Part shown: piece by piece, positions 1 to 9,700 of the stretch
How the letters are laid out: the number at the start of each line of letters is the position of its first letter
Numbering within the stretch: the stretch's first letter is position 1
NCBI GenBank assembly: GCA_023423975.1
Contig: JAFAEO010000027.1
Coordinates: 1 to 64,000, forward strand
Source: Pseudomonadota bacterium
Lineage (GTDB): Bacteria > Pseudomonadota > Gammaproteobacteria > Burkholderiales > Burkholderiaceae_B
Length of the DNA: 64,000 bases
Direction of reading: 5' to 3'
Made by a program: the position numbers and the translations under genes
Notes under the pieces: generated by a model
Seen by the model: the letters and a program-made list of their open reading frames with translations, nothing else
Told to the model about the DNA's origin: nothing
Database searches by the model: none

Positions 1-14
1 ATCAGGAAATCGAC

Positions 15-224
15 ATGTCGACAGAATCAGGAATTGTAAAGTGGTTTAATAACGAGAAAGGCTTTGGTTTCATCAAGCCCGCCTCAGGTGGTAAAGATCT
101 GTTTGTGCACCACACAGACATCATCGGTACAGGCTACAAATCACTGCAAGAAAACCAGGAAGTGACTTTCGTGGTTGCTGAAGGCCCTAAAGGTCCTCAA
201 GCTAAAGAAGTTTCAGCCAAATAA
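15..224 (+). CDS. Cold shock protein, CspA family
   Basis: A 69-residue single-domain cold shock protein, expected to bind single-stranded nucleic acid and act as a cytoplasmic RNA chaperone. Both RNA-binding motifs are intact: RNP1 as KGFGFI at about residues 15-20 and RNP2 as LFVHH at about 29-33. The start at 15 follows an AGGAAA ribosome site. Only 14 bases upstream lie in the window, so its promoter and any long cold-shock 5' UTR cannot be seen. A strong terminator follows, so it is probably monocistronic. Which Csp paralogue it is cannot be told from sequence alone. Confidence 0.95.
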   Translation: MSTESGIVKWFNNEKGFGFIKPASGGKDLFVHHTDIIGTGYKSLQENQEVTFVVAEGPKGPQAKEVSAK

Positions 225-245
225 TTTATTTGCGCTGTACTGAGA

Positions 246-270
246 ATACCGCCCACGGGCGGTATTTTTT
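246..270 (+). terminator. Intrinsic terminator of the cold shock gene
   Basis: Inverted repeat ATACCGCCC / GGGCGGTAT with a very short loop, running into six T residues, 22 bases after the stop codon. Confidence 0.9.
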
Positions 271-653
271 CGTCTGTCCACAATTGATGTGGGCAAATGA
301 CAACACATTTCAGTCGATATATTCTTCCATGGCGTCTTTATTACATAAAGATACAAAAAAAGGCTAAATGCCGCACAACGCCTTTCTGGTATGCCAACTG
401 TGAAAAACAGTGGGTCCTTTTGCAGATGCCACAAGGGAATCATTCGGTCATACTGTAAAACCCTTGTTACGTATCCAGAATCAATCTGTGCACATAATTC
501 AATAAATTTATTGAAAATGAGAATAGTTATTATTACAATAACAGGCTGACCTGCAGATCAACATTGGTTCCATTCAAATTATCTAATGTGTTTTCGCTGG
601 GCTCGGTTCCCGTGTCCAGTGCTGTCTGCTGTAATTGCCTGCACAAGGCACGT
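271..653. other. Intergenic region before tonB
   Basis: No convincing gene in this 380-base stretch. Its right half is AT-rich and holds the predicted Fur box. The open frame continues upstream of tonB to 564, but that extension has no ribosome site and lacks the features of a TonB N terminus. Confidence 0.6.
513..531 (+). promoter_or_regulatory. Predicted Fur box upstream of tonB-exbB-exbD
   Basis: GAAAATGAGAATAGTTATT matches 14 of 19 positions of the classical Fur consensus GATAATGATAATCATTATC. It lies about 120 bases before the tonB start in an AT-rich promoter region. TonB-ExbB-ExbD systems are commonly iron-regulated, so iron repression of this operon is likely; it is not demonstrated. 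Confidence 0.65.
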
Positions 654-1532
654 ATGTTGAGCATGTTTAACGGATCAAATTCTCCCGCGGCGATTCCCCT
701 GAGCTTTCGTCTCACTGGCCTGGCTGCAGCGCTGGCAATTATGTCAGGTGCTGCCTGGCTTGGTACACTCGATCTGACGCCGCCCATTGTCAAAGCGACT
801 GATGCGCCGGTGCTGGTTACGATTATCGACGAACCGGTACGTCCCCCTCCGAAAGGGGAGGAGCTGGCGCCAGCGCCCGAGCCTGAGGTGCAACCGGAGC
901 CCGAGCCGGAACCAGAACCAGAACCAGAGCCTCAGCCGGAACCCGAGCCGGAACCGGTTCAGGAAGAAATTATTCCGCCTCCGGAGCCTGTGCCGGAGCC
1001 GGTGTACGAGCTCAAGCCGGAACCCAAGCCGGTGGTTGAACCAAAACCCGAGCCAAAACCGGAACCTAAGCCGAAGCCGAAGCCGAAGCCAAAACCCAAA
1101 CCAAAGCCCAAGCCGAAACCAAAGCCTGAACCGAAACCACCGGTCAAGCCTGCGCCCAATCTGTCCAATATCAAGATTGATCGCAATATTTCACTCAAAC
1201 CGGTGGGCGTCAGCAATGGCGCGAACGCCAAGCCTTCGGGTGGCCAGACCAATCAGGCCCCCAAGGTCGTGTCGTCGGTCAGCTATCTGGTCAAGCCAAA
1301 ACCAACCTATCCGCGCGCAGCAAAAATGCGTGGCGAATCGGGAACCGTTATTGTCCGGGTGCATATCTCAACGGCTGGCACGGTCAAAAGCGCGACACTG
1401 CGCCAGGCGCTGCCCTATGACTCGCTCAACGATGCTGCCCTGAGTGCGGTACGGCGCGCGCGTTTCAAACCCTATTCAGAAAATGGCGTTCCCCGGGACT
1501 CCATCGCCGATATACCTATTGTTTTTCAATAA
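654..1532 (+). CDS. tonB: Energy transducer TonB
   Basis: TonB carries proton-motive energy from the ExbB-ExbD motor to outer-membrane receptors for siderophores and other large ligands. The ATG at 654 is preferred because an AAGG ribosome site precedes it, giving 292 residues; the frame could extend to 564. It has one N-terminal membrane anchor (about residues 18-37). A long Pro-rich periplasmic spacer follows (about 60-165), changing from Pro-Glu to Pro-Lys dipeptide repeats. The last 80 residues form a TonB C-terminal domain with the YPRAAKMRGESG and ARFKPY motifs. It is first in an operon with exbB and exbD and lies behind a Fur-like box. Confidence 0.93.
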   Translation: MLSMFNGSNSPAAIPLSFRLTGLAAALAIMSGAAWLGTLDLTPPIVKATDAPVLVTIIDEPVRPPPKGEELAPAPEPEVQPEPEPEPEPEPEPQPEPEPEPVQEEIIPPPEPVPEPVYELKPEPKPVVEPKPEPKPEPKPKPKPKPKPKPKPKPKPKPEPKPPVKPAPNLSNIKIDRNISLKPVGVSNGANAKPSGGQTNQAPKVVSSVSYLVKPKPTYPRAAKMRGESGTVIVRVHISTAGTVKSATLRQALPYDSLNDAALSAVRRARFKPYSENGVPRDSIADIPIVFQ

Positions 1533-1547
1533 AGGAATTTATTCATC

Positions 1548-2339
1548 ATGACTACCCCATGGCTGTCATCCACATTGGTCGCCCTAGCTCAGGCGACAAC
1601 GGAAACTACGCCGCAGAATCCCGGCATTATGGATTTTCTTATGCAGAGCGATATTGTCGGCAAATCTCTGTTCGGTATTCTTGTTCTCATGGCGCTGGTT
1701 ACCTGGTACCTGATCGTGGTCAAGGTACTAATGAATATCAGCGGAACCCGCAAGGGAAACCGGTTCCTGCAGCGCTTCTGGAGTTCGCAGTCTCTGGAGC
1801 AAGTTGACCAGGATTTGCATAAATTCGGTGCACGCGATCCGTTTTCACGTCTTGCCGACCAGGCTCTGCACGCGCGCGATCATCACAGCCGTTATGGCGC
1901 GAGCAATCTGGCCGAACTGGGTACCAATGCGGAGTTTGTCGCTCGCCGTATGAAAAAAGTGATTGATGAGGAAACGGCCCAGGCCGAGAACGGGCTGTCT
2001 ATTCTGGGTTCTATTGGTTCGACTGCACCATTTGTCGGATTGTTCGGCACCGTTTGGGGTGTTTACCACGCTCTGATCGGTATTGGTATGGCCGAAGCTG
2101 GCGTTACCATCAATAAAATTGCCGGCCCGGTCGGCGAGGCGTTGATTATGACCGGCCTTGGCCTGGCGGTTGCGATTCCGGCAGTGCTGGCCTATAACGC
2201 CTTTGTTCGCCGCAACCGTGTCATGCTTGCCCGTCTGGATGCATTCGCCCACGATCTGTACGCATTTGTGACCACCGGCCAGCAGTTTGAAAGCCAGAAC
2301 CCCAAAGTGCGCAGCTTGCGTGGCGGCGGCGGTCGTTAG
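1548..2339 (+). CDS. exbB: Biopolymer transport protein ExbB (MotA/TolQ/ExbB proton channel)
   Basis: An inner-membrane proton-channel subunit that works with ExbD to energise TonB. It has 263 residues with three predicted membrane segments, at about 38-60, 150-172 and 190-215. The conserved stretch GSIGSTAPFVGLFGTVWGV is the family signature. It starts 15 bases after tonB with an AAGGAA ribosome site. TolQ is the alternative in this family; the direct linkage to tonB and a Fur box, with no tolR-tolA-tolB, favours ExbB. Confidence 0.93.
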   Translation: MTTPWLSSTLVALAQATTETTPQNPGIMDFLMQSDIVGKSLFGILVLMALVTWYLIVVKVLMNISGTRKGNRFLQRFWSSQSLEQVDQDLHKFGARDPFSRLADQALHARDHHSRYGASNLAELGTNAEFVARRMKKVIDEETAQAENGLSILGSIGSTAPFVGLFGTVWGVYHALIGIGMAEAGVTINKIAGPVGEALIMTGLGLAVAIPAVLAYNAFVRRNRVMLARLDAFAHDLYAFVTTGQQFESQNPKVRSLRGGGGR

Positions 2340-2356
2340 TCACACAGGAGATAACC

Positions 2357-2887
2357 ATGGCTTTTGGAAGTTTTGATCAGAAGAACGGGTCGGCCAGCCC
2401 CATGACCGAAATCAATATGGTGCCGTTGATTGACGTGATGCTGGTGCTGCTGGTGATCTTTATCATCACAGCGCCACTAATGGCGCATTCGATCAAGATC
2501 GATCTGCCCCAGGTCAGCAGCAAGCCGGTAGAGCAGGAACCGGTCATTATTGATCTGGCGATGGATAAGTCCGGTACTATTTACTGGAATGATGCCCCGG
2601 TAGAGCAGAGCGACCTGCGGGAAATGTTCGTCAACGAAGGCAAGCAAGACCCGCAACCAGAGCTGCGAATCCGGGCTGATGCCGACACGCGATACGAAGC
2701 GCTGGCGCAGGTGCTTTCCATGGCAAAAGGGTCCGGATTGAAAAAACTGGGCTTTATTACCCAACCTGGCAGCGAGAGTGCTGCTGGCGGTTCGGAAAAC
2801 GCTGGAGATAGCGGCGCCGGCAAGCCTCAAGCAGGAGCACCGGCGGCGTCGGCCGGCGCTGGCGCAGCGGCAACACCAGCCCAATAA
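2357..2887 (+). CDS. exbD: Biopolymer transport protein ExbD
   Basis: ExbD/TolR family partner of ExbB, anchored by one N-terminal membrane segment with a periplasmic domain. The membrane segment follows the motif MTEINMVPLIDVMLVLLVIF, which contains the conserved Asp that carries protons. It has 176 residues, longer than the usual ~140, because the last 45 are a low-complexity Ala/Gly/Ser tail. An AGGAG ribosome site lies 17 bases after exbB. A terminator follows, closing the tonB-exbB-exbD operon. Confidence 0.93.
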   Translation: MAFGSFDQKNGSASPMTEINMVPLIDVMLVLLVIFIITAPLMAHSIKIDLPQVSSKPVEQEPVIIDLAMDKSGTIYWNDAPVEQSDLREMFVNEGKQDPQPELRIRADADTRYEALAQVLSMAKGSGLKKLGFITQPGSESAAGGSENAGDSGAGKPQAGAPAASAGAGAAATPAQ

Positions 2888-2950
2888 AGGTCTGCTTCGG
2901 CAGGCTGTGTCTGGCAGGTGCTGTCAGATGGCGTTCCAGCGTAAAAAAAG

Positions 2951-2988
2951 GACTGAAACCTGTGCGATACGGGGTTCAGTCTTTTTTT
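2951..2988 (+). terminator. Intrinsic terminator of the tonB-exbB-exbD operon
   Basis: Inverted repeat GACTGAA / TTCAGTC with further CC/GG pairing inside, followed by seven T residues, about 65 bases after the exbD stop. Confidence 0.85.
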
Positions 2989-3125
2989 GTATGAAGACCG
3001 CGCTGATTTTTGTGGCGGCAATACGCATGGCTTGACCAATGCCGGAAAAACAAGCGGCTGGTTTTGTTGTCTGTCCTGGGCCGCAGCTTGCAGCAACTAA
3101 CCGTGCCTGGCAGACAATGTCTGTT

Positions 3126-3797
3126 TTAAAGCATTTCTTCCTGTTTGCCGTAAAATTTTACCCCGATTGTGATGCGATCACGCCCCTGGGCCCGTCGATG
3201 GCGATTGGTGTCGCGCAATGAATAGACGCAGCCGCAGTATTCCTGCTGATAGAATTCCTCGCGCTTGCTGATCTCGATCATGCGGGCCGAACCACCGCCT
3301 TTGCGCCAGTTGTAAGTCCAGTACACCAGCTCCGGATAACGCGCGGCTGCACGTTCGCCACAGCCATTGATTTGCTTCATGTCCTTCCAGCGCGAAATGC
3401 CAAGCGAACTGGTAATGGTGTCGAAACCATGTTCGTGTGCGTACAGCGCGGTACGCTCAAAGCGCATATCGAAGCAGGCGGTGCAGCGAATGCCCCGTTC
3501 GGGCTCATTTTCCATGCCTTTGACCCGGTCGAACCAATTGTCTACGTCGTAGTCGGCATCAATAAACTCAATGCCATGTAGTTGCGCAAAGCGTATGTTT
3601 TCTTCCTTGCGGATTTCATACTCACGAACCGGATGAATGTTCGGATTGTAAAAAAAGATGGAGTAGTTGATGCCCGATGCCAGCATGGCTTCCATGACTT
3701 CGCCTGAACATGGGGCACAGCACGAGTGCAGCAACACTTTACCGTGTCCTTCGGGCAGGGCAAGGGAGGGGCGTTCAATATCAGTAACAGTAACCAT
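3126..3797 (-). CDS. queH: Epoxyqueuosine reductase QueH
   Basis: QueH (formerly DUF208) reduces epoxyqueuosine to queuosine in the tRNA wobble base, replacing QueG in many bacteria. Family hallmarks are present: the N-terminal HSCCAPC motif (Cys 26, 27 and 30), YNPNIHP, the RCTAC pair, SLGIS and the C-terminal EYCGC. These Cys clusters are known to hold an iron-sulfur centre and the metal site. The ATG at 3797 gives 223 residues; a TTG three codons earlier (3806) is possible, and neither has a strong ribosome site. It lies just downstream of glnE on the same strand, 88 bases away. Confidence 0.93.
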   Translation of the reverse strand: MVTVTDIERPSLALPEGHGKVLLHSCCAPCSGEVMEAMLASGINYSIFFYNPNIHPVREYEIRKEENIRFAQLHGIEFIDADYDVDNWFDRVKGMENEPERGIRCTACFDMRFERTALYAHEHGFDTITSSLGISRWKDMKQINGCGERAAARYPELVYWTYNWRKGGGSARMIEISKREEFYQQEYCGCVYSLRDTNRHRRAQGRDRITIGVKFYGKQEEML

Positions 3798-3885
3798 GGC
3801 GATCAAAGATAAGTCGTTTCTTAATCCGTTATTTTAGGATATTTCCCGGGCAGATTGACGGTTTTTTAAAAAAATCTCTTTATTT

Positions 3886-6693
3886 TCAAGTGTTTTCTTC
3901 GAACACATCTTCCCAAAGCGTGCACACCGCTGCTCGTTCTTCCTTCAGCAGCGAAGGATCGATCCTGGCTTTCTCATCTCCCTTGAGCCTGACGGCGTGC
4001 TGCATGCGTCGCAGGACACGATAGCTGTCTGCTGTTTTGCGGGCATGCTCGGGATTCAGAATGCCCACCTCACCAGCGATATTGAGCAGGGCAATATTGC
4101 CAAGATTTTCCAGCAGTTGCTTATGCTGGTGTGCGTAGGCAAGGACGCAATACTGTGTAATGAATTCAATATCCACCATCCCGCCATGATCGTGTTTTAC
4201 ATCGAATAATTCGGTTTTATTCGGATGCCCTGCACGTATTCTAGCGCGCATTTCGATCACTTCCTGTTTAAGCTTTTGCGGGTCACGGTGCAGCAGCAGG
4301 ATGTCGCGGCGGATACGTTCGAACGTTTTGCCGATCTCTGGATCGCCAGCGGAAAAACGCGCCCGCGTCAGTGCCTGATGTTCCCAGACCCAGGCATGTT
4401 CACGCTGATATTTTTCAAAGGTATCGACCGATACTGCCAGTAAACCGGCGTCGCCGTCGGGGCGCAGGCGCAAATCTATTTCGTACAGCCGGCCTGACGA
4501 CGTCATGCTGGACAACCAGGTACTCAGGCGGCGGCCAAGCTTGGCATACACTTCCAGCGCATAGTCGCCCGGGTCGTCAAACAGCAGGACCAGGTCCAGA
4601 TCGGACGCATAACCTAGTTCCTTGCCACCCAGTTTGCCATAGGAGATTACAGCGAACTTTGGCATGTGATAAAGCGCGTTGTCCGGTTGTATCTGTTTGG
4701 GTCGTACCAGCGGCCAGACGCGTTCCAGGCTTTCCTGCAGCAGTACATCGGCAAGGGCGGAGAGCTGGTCAGCCAGTTTTTCCACGGTCAGCTCGCCCTC
4801 AAGATCCTGCGCCAGCAACTGAAAGCTGACCTGACGTTGCAGATCGCGCATGACATTCATTTGTTGCTCAACGTCCGGGGTGCCGTCGTGCAGGACGCAG
4901 GCGTCCAGTTCCTTGTCCAGCTGTTCAGCGGTCTGGGTGATATTGACGGGCTCCATCAGGCTGTTCCACTCGATCAGACTATCGAGCAGGATCGGATTGG
5001 CGGTCAGGTAACTGGCTGCCCAGGGACTGGACGCCATGATTCGCGCCACACGGGCCAGGGTGTCTGGAAACTCGGCAAGCAGCGCGATGTAAGAACTGCG
5101 CTGTGCAATGGTTTCGATCAAATCGAACAGTCGCGCGCATGCGGTGTTGGGCAAAGGGGTGCGCGAAGCTGCCTGAATGACAGCAGGCAGCAGTTTTTCC
5201 AGACGTGCACGGCTGCTGTTGGACAAGCTGCGAATGCGTGAACTGCCCAGCAGTGCTTCGAGCCGATGTTCGACATCATTTGAGTCATGTTCGGCAAAAT
5301 GTTGCTTGATGATGTCTTCCAGATTCCTGTCGTCGCGGTGCTCGGTGTCGCAGGCTTGCGGTTGCTGGCCATTGCTTTGGTCATCGTTCAGGCCGGCGAT
5401 GCGAAAGGCGTCACGAAAAGTATCAGCGACAAACTGCCGATGGGTGGCCAACTGAACGGTGAAGTCGGCTGCCGTGAAACCCAGCACAGTGGCCAATACC
5501 TCCACGCGAGCCTGATCGTTAGGCAGCAGATGGGTCTGTTCGTCTTCCCGGTATTGCAGAAAATGCTCGACACGGCGCAAAAAGCGGTATGCCTCTTCGA
5601 GCTTGCTGCCCGTTTCAGGAGCAATCAAACCAGCGCTGACTTCGGCATGCAGCGCCTTGATCAGGCAGGGTTCCTGGATGGTGGGCAGGCGGCCGCCCTT
5701 GATCAGTTGCGACAACTGCACCACAAACTCTATTTCGCGAATGCCGCCTTCGCCAAGTTTGATATTGTGAACCGTGTCAACACCATTTTTGGATAGCGCG
5801 CGCCGCTGCCAGTCCTGACGGATCCGCTCACGCAACTGGCGCAGCGAGGCCAGCGTATCGAAGTCGAAATATTTGCGATAAATGAACGGCAGTCGCAGGC
5901 TTTCCAGCTGCTGGGCGTAGGGGGCAGGCGCGCTGCCCTCTAGCGCCTGAACATGAATAATGCGTGCCTTGAGCCAGGCATAGCGTTCCCATTCACGTCC
6001 CTGGGCGATCAGATAGTTTTCCAGTGCGTCCAGGCTCCATGCGAGGGGACCGGCATCGCCATCCGGACGCAGGCGCAGATCGGTGCGAAACACCTGGCCA
6101 TTGGCATCCTGATCGGACAGGATCGGCATCATGCGCCTGGTCAGGCGACCATAGAATTCATGATGGCTCAGAGGCCGCCGTCCGGTGGTTTCACCTTCCT
6201 CGGGGTACAGCATGATCAGGTCAATGTCCGATGAGACATTCAGTTCATAGCCGCCCAGCTTGCCCATCCCCAGAATGATCATTTCCATGGGTTTGCCGGT
6301 GACCGGGTCCATGGGTGCGCCGTGGACCTGAACCATATCGGTCATCACGCTGCGGTATGCCTGAGCAACGGCGAAGTCAGCCAGAAAAGACATGGCATGT
6401 GTCACTTCTTCCAGCGTTGCCTCGCCGCCCGTATCCCGCACGACCAGTGTGTCGAACAGACGGCTGCGCAACTTGCGCAGGATGATCCGACAGTGCTCGA
6501 TTTCCCAGGCCTGGGTGGCGGGAGCGCCTACGCCGGCAGCCAGCTCGTGCGACCATTGCTCGATACGCGCAGACGTGATGGGTTCAGCCGAGTCTGCCAG
6601 TATTTGCTGCTGGATCTCGGGTCGCGCATCAAGGCGGCGGCGCAGATAGCCGGACCAGGATAGAGCGCTTTGCAGGGATTGGATACAATTCAT
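3886..6693 (-). CDS. glnE: Bifunctional glutamine synthetase adenylyltransferase/deadenylylase GlnE
   Basis: GlnE attaches AMP to, or removes it from, glutamine synthetase in response to PII and glutamine, switching ammonium assimilation off or on. The 935 residues match the normal length. Two nucleotidyltransferase repeats are visible: GKLGGYELNVSSDIDLIMLY in the N-terminal half and GKLGGKELGYASDLDLVLLF in the C-terminal half. Each carries the paired Asp of the active site. By family knowledge the N-terminal unit deadenylylates and the C-terminal unit adenylylates. It is divergent from yhdP. Its PII partner class is represented by glnK at 44.4 kb. Confidence 0.96.
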   Translation of the reverse strand: MNCIQSLQSALSWSGYLRRRLDARPEIQQQILADSAEPITSARIEQWSHELAAGVGAPATQAWEIEHCRIILRKLRSRLFDTLVVRDTGGEATLEEVTHAMSFLADFAVAQAYRSVMTDMVQVHGAPMDPVTGKPMEMIILGMGKLGGYELNVSSDIDLIMLYPEEGETTGRRPLSHHEFYGRLTRRMMPILSDQDANGQVFRTDLRLRPDGDAGPLAWSLDALENYLIAQGREWERYAWLKARIIHVQALEGSAPAPYAQQLESLRLPFIYRKYFDFDTLASLRQLRERIRQDWQRRALSKNGVDTVHNIKLGEGGIREIEFVVQLSQLIKGGRLPTIQEPCLIKALHAEVSAGLIAPETGSKLEEAYRFLRRVEHFLQYREDEQTHLLPNDQARVEVLATVLGFTAADFTVQLATHRQFVADTFRDAFRIAGLNDDQSNGQQPQACDTEHRDDRNLEDIIKQHFAEHDSNDVEHRLEALLGSSRIRSLSNSSRARLEKLLPAVIQAASRTPLPNTACARLFDLIETIAQRSSYIALLAEFPDTLARVARIMASSPWAASYLTANPILLDSLIEWNSLMEPVNITQTAEQLDKELDACVLHDGTPDVEQQMNVMRDLQRQVSFQLLAQDLEGELTVEKLADQLSALADVLLQESLERVWPLVRPKQIQPDNALYHMPKFAVISYGKLGGKELGYASDLDLVLLFDDPGDYALEVYAKLGRRLSTWLSSMTSSGRLYEIDLRLRPDGDAGLLAVSVDTFEKYQREHAWVWEHQALTRARFSAGDPEIGKTFERIRRDILLLHRDPQKLKQEVIEMRARIRAGHPNKTELFDVKHDHGGMVDIEFITQYCVLAYAHQHKQLLENLGNIALLNIAGEVGILNPEHARKTADSYRVLRRMQHAVRLKGDEKARIDPSLLKEERAAVCTLWEDVFEENT

Positions 6694-6785
6694 GAGTTGC
6701 CGATGTGTTGACGGGATGCTGTATATAATAATACCCGAACCCCGACCGCCCCATGAACAGACCGATGTCCAACGAGAATCACTGA

Positions 6786-9700
6786 GTGAATTTGCCGTAC
6801 CGACTGCTGAAATCCGCCGGCACCCTCCTTGTAGCGCTTATAGTCCTGGCCATGGCGGCGGCACTGGCCGTCCGCTTCCTGCTTGCTCCCAATATTGATC
6901 ATTTCCGCGAGCAGGTTGAGCAACGGCTGAGTGCGACGACAGGTCAGCAGGTCACGATCAAAAAACTGGAGATCGACTGGACCGGGATTGTCCCCCGGTT
7001 AAAACTGCGCACGCTGCAGGTCGCCGACCAGACCGATACACCTATGTTGACTGTCGGCGAAGCGGTTGCCAGCCTGGACTGGCGGCGTGCCATGCAGTTG
7101 CAACTGGAGCCGGCTGCTGTCGAAATCCGGCAGATCCATCTGAACATGACCCGTGACCGGCAGAACCGGATCTGGTTGCTAGGCAGGCGTCTGGACAGTG
7201 ATAACCTCCATTCGGCGCCCCAGGCGGTTGATGCCGGTAACGTGACGCTGGCGCCGCTGGCAGATCTACTGCAAGCCTTGCCAGAAATGACCGTGCTCAA
7301 TGGCAGCTTCAGCTGGACTGATCAGACGCGACCCCAGGCGGGCCCGTTTACGCTTTCCGATTTCACATTGCAGTTGACAAAAAATGGGCCAAAGCGGGTG
7401 CTTAGCGCCAGCGCCCGTATGCCGGCGAAGGTGGGGCATTCCATTCAGTTACTGAGCAGCTTGCAGCAAGATGGCGTTGCCGGCAAACAAACGTCGCCCT
7501 GGTCGGGTAATCTGCGGGTGTCCGTGCTCAATCTGGACGTGCTGGCCGCCAAGCCCTGGTTCGATATACCGCAAAAAGTCAAATCGGGCATTGTCTCGCA
7601 CGCGGTGGTTGACCTTCAGATTGACAGCAATGTACCCCAGGACATGATGGTGGCCTATGGCCTGGAAAAGGTTCGGATTGAAGATCACATCCGCAATCAC
7701 GAGTTTATTATCGCCGCAGACAGCCTGAACTCACGTTTAAGCTCGTCATTCACAAGTGTGATCAATGAGTTCAACCGCTGGCGTTTGTCCATGCATGAGG
7801 CCGGCGCGGCTGACCATATCAGCTACCCGCCAGTGCAGTTCGAATCCAGTGTCAAAGGTTTCTATTATAAGGATCCGGTAATTTTCGAGAATCCGCTGTC
7901 GATCGACGAGGCAAGTGTTCGTGGTGATTTCAGTCGAAATTCTGCGCAGGAGCCGCGGGTCAACTTTACCCGCGCTATGGTGCACAATCGGGATTTGCAG
8001 ATGGAGGGGGGCGGGACCTGGCGTTCCGACGTCAACAGCGATAACGGTATCGTGGATTTGAGCGGATCCTTGCGAGCGGTATCATTGCCGCATCTGCACA
8101 ACTATCTGCCGAATGTGATGGATCCGGATGCGCGTGAATGGCTTAAAGATGCCTTCCAGAATGGGGAACTGTCCGCGGCCGAGTTCGAGCTCAAGGGCGT
8201 GGTTGACAACTTTCCTTTTGGCCTGGCCCCGGACTCGGGCAGCTTTTTGCTGCGCGGCACGTACGCAAACCTGTTGCTCAATTATCATCAGAAAGACATT
8301 CGGGGCAAACGCTGGCCGGTTGTCAATTCCGATAGCGGCACGATTCATTTTCAGAATGATCAGATTATTATTGATTCCATTCAGGCCTTCTATGCGATGC
8401 CTGAAGGCCAGCGGCTGAATCTGGATACGTTTCATGGAGTTGTATCCAGTCTTGAGAAAAATACCACGGTCGATTTACAGGCAAAGGCAAGCGGACGCGC
8501 AGAGGATTTCCTGACCTTTACCAGAATCAGCCCGCTGGGCAATCTGATCAATAATGTGCTGAATGAGGCACAGGGCAGCGGCCAGTGGACGATTCCCATT
8601 GATTTGCACATTCCGGTACTCGACGCGGACAATTCACGGATCTCCGGTTCGATTCATCTGGATGACAGCCGTTTTCGGCTTACACCGGATTTTCCATGGG
8701 CCGATCACTTGGAAGGCGAGATGCCGTTTACCGAAACGCAACTGCAGGCCAATACCGTTAAGGGCATCATGCTGGGCGGTAACGTCGTGCTTGATGGCCC
8801 CATCGGCACCGTGGGCAAACCGCTATCCATTATTGGCAGCTTGACTGCAGATGGCTTGCGTCAATTGATACCGGCACAGGGCATGCGGCGCATCAGCGGC
8901 AGCACCGCCTACACCAGTCTGGTCCATTTTTCACCGGGCGGTAGGGTAAAGGTTCAATTCAAATCGGATCTTGCGGGCCTGGCAACGCAATTTCCCGATG
9001 GCCTGTCAAAGCCCAGGTCGGCACGCTGGCCGACCACGATTATCTGGCGCGCAAATGATGGAGCCAGGGATAACGGCAAGCGTTACCTGGACATCCGCAT
9101 TGACGGTACCCGTACGCAAGCGATCTTTGAGCATGATGTGAACACCAGAAAGGGTCCGTATTTCAGCCGTGGCACCATTGGTGTCAATCGGGCCGCAGAA
9201 TTGGGCCAGCCGGGTTTGACCGTCCGGGCGCAGAACCCGACGCTGGATGCACAGGCCTGGGATGATATTGTCGATGAGTTTTCCGATAGCGCCGGGACGG
9301 ATCACGGACGGCAGATATTGCCGGACGTGTCACACGTGGCCATACAAACCCAGGCATTCCTGGTGAAAAACCAGACGCTGACAGGCGCTACGCTGGCAGC
9401 CACCCGGGCAGGCAAGCAATGGAATCTGCAACTGAACTCCGATCAGGCGCAGGGCAACGGGATCTGGATCCCCGGCGTGCATTCGCGGGATCCGGGCAAC
9501 CTGACCGTCAGACTCGATACTTTGAATATCATTGAACCGGCTGTTGAGTTGGTCGATACGCGCACTTCGTTGCAAAAGGACAGGGACGTTGCGAAGGCCC
9601 GTGCCGGCGCGACGCAGCCTTTATCGCGTCTTGACCTGGCGGTGAAAAATCTGACTGTCTATGGCAAGCAAATGGGGCAGATGATACTCAAAGGCTACCC

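Noticed and set aside
959..1252. Gly-rich frame antisense to tonB
   Set aside because: It is the mirror of the Pro-Glu and Pro-Lys repeat codons; the tonB frame has clear domain homology.
787..1443. Arg/Ser/Asn-rich frame inside tonB
   Set aside because: A second-frame shadow produced by the same dipeptide repeats.
6694..6785. Promoter boxes in the glnE-yhdP divergent gap
   Set aside because: TTGACG and TATAAT are both present on the plus strand but only 10 bases apart, so they do not form a usable pair.
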